Positions 49,467 to 49,845 of a stretch of 49,845 nucleotides of DNA are shown here, piece by piece. A model generated the notes under the pieces. It worked only from the letters and a program-made list of their open reading frames with translations, was not told the DNA's origin and did not search any database. The stretch is taken from positions 1 through 49,845 of the forward strand of contig CAZFER010000047.1 of assembly GCA_964517495.1 (NCBI GenBank), given 5' to 3'. A program made the position numbers and the translations under genes. The DNA is from CAZFER01 sp964517495 (GTDB taxonomy: Bacteria > Hinthialibacterota > Hinthialibacteria > Hinthialibacterales > Hinthialibacteraceae). Numbering within the stretch: position 1 is the first letter of the stretch; every line of letters begins with the position of its first letter.

Positions 49467-49845
49467 AACAATCTCCTTTAATGAATTTGAATAAAATGAC
49501 TTCATCAAAGAAGAAAGTTCAGAAAAAACAGGCTACTAATAAAAAATCCGGGATAAATGTTCCTTCCTAACCATTTGTATTCATTTGATTTAACATAACG
49601 CATCCGCCATATAAAGTAGAAATGGAATAAAACATATATCGATCCCTTTTCCTCTTCCAATGACATGGGGGTGGTTAGGAAGTGGTAAAAGGATTTTGCT
49701 CACCATTTTTTTCTTCAATCCTCCCTTGCCCATCCCAGGCTTGGGCTGAGTTTTACCCATTATTTGGTGGAAAGTGAATTTCCTGTTCCCCCTTATTAAG
49801 TCTACTCTCCGTATACAAATCAGGGGGGAAATCCGGGGAGCATCG
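49467..49845. other. Noncoding region to the right edge
   Basis: No convincing gene. It includes the promoter region of the portal-like gene and a diverged family H repeat at 49716-49750; nothing else recognised. Confidence 0.5.
49716..49750. repeat. Family H hairpin repeat, diverged copy
   Basis: CAATCCTCCCTTGCCCATCC then CAGGCTTGGGCTGAG, matching the pattern of the element at 19024 with changed bases; the stem CCCA-GGCT-TGGG remains. Confidence 0.55.

Overview
The window looks like a chromosomal segment of an uncultivated, heterotrophic, probably Gram-negative bacterium. It has housekeeping genes (argJ, an mrp-type ATPase, folE, pdxA, ruvB, dcd, rsfS), secreted proteins with Sec or Tat signals, a glycan assembly block, an alpha-mannosidase, an S46 dipeptidyl-peptidase and several transporters. 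Many noncoding gaps hold short palindromic repeats. The phylum cannot be fixed from sequence alone. The mix of S46 peptidase, Uma2 proteins, a Tat-exported sugar-isomerase-like protein and FGE-like proteins would suit a PVC/FCB or candidate-phylum lineage; this is an inference. No rRNA, tRNA or CRISPR array was recognised.

Layout. 1-714: A+T-rich end of a polymorphic toxin (LHH nuclease tip) with its SUKH immunity gene. 715-1265: repeats and a strong sigma70-type promoter. 1266-5675: three secreted proteins (a beta-propeller-like protein, an FGE-fold protein, a PepSY-like protein). 5676-6104: hairpin cluster. 6105-8434: NicO-type nickel/cobalt transporter with overlapping nikR. 8538-12019: argJ, mrp, PTPS/queD-like and folE, ending in a likely terminator. 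12021-18938: surface glycan or glycolipid genes (GT2-methyltransferase fusion, membrane GT2, SDR, flippase, TPR-like protein, small membrane protein). 19024-20863: a repeat nest around one coiled-coil ORF. 20864-22936: Tat-exported isomerase-like protein and an Rpn nuclease gene broken by a repeat. 23107-25401: MrfA-type helicase.

25431-31743: minus-strand run of GH38 alpha-mannosidase, a degenerate Amidase_3 protein, a GerMN protein and a STAS-like protein. 31835-34473: ZnuABC-like transporter whose binding protein has lost the usual metal ligands. 34498-35526: pdxA. 35815-37127: tandem Uma2 genes with a fossil third copy. 37211-42221: S46 peptidase, ruvB and a GlcF-like iron-sulfur protein. 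42242-43784: an A+T-rich stretch with dcd, an unknown 91-aa gene and a DnaA-box pair in a long gap. 43785-47069: overlapping ABC-2 ATPase, permease and membrane-anchored TPR/discoidin-like protein. 47142-49466: rsfS, a YvyF-like zinc-ribbon gene and a lone phage-portal-like gene.

The best second-look items are the ligand-less ZnuA-like protein, the repeat-truncated Rpn gene, the dcd plus 91-aa pair, the ABC/TPR-discoidin unit, the solitary portal gene, the Amidase_3 with Asn in place of its first zinc His, the Uma2 duplication and the many palindromic repeat families.
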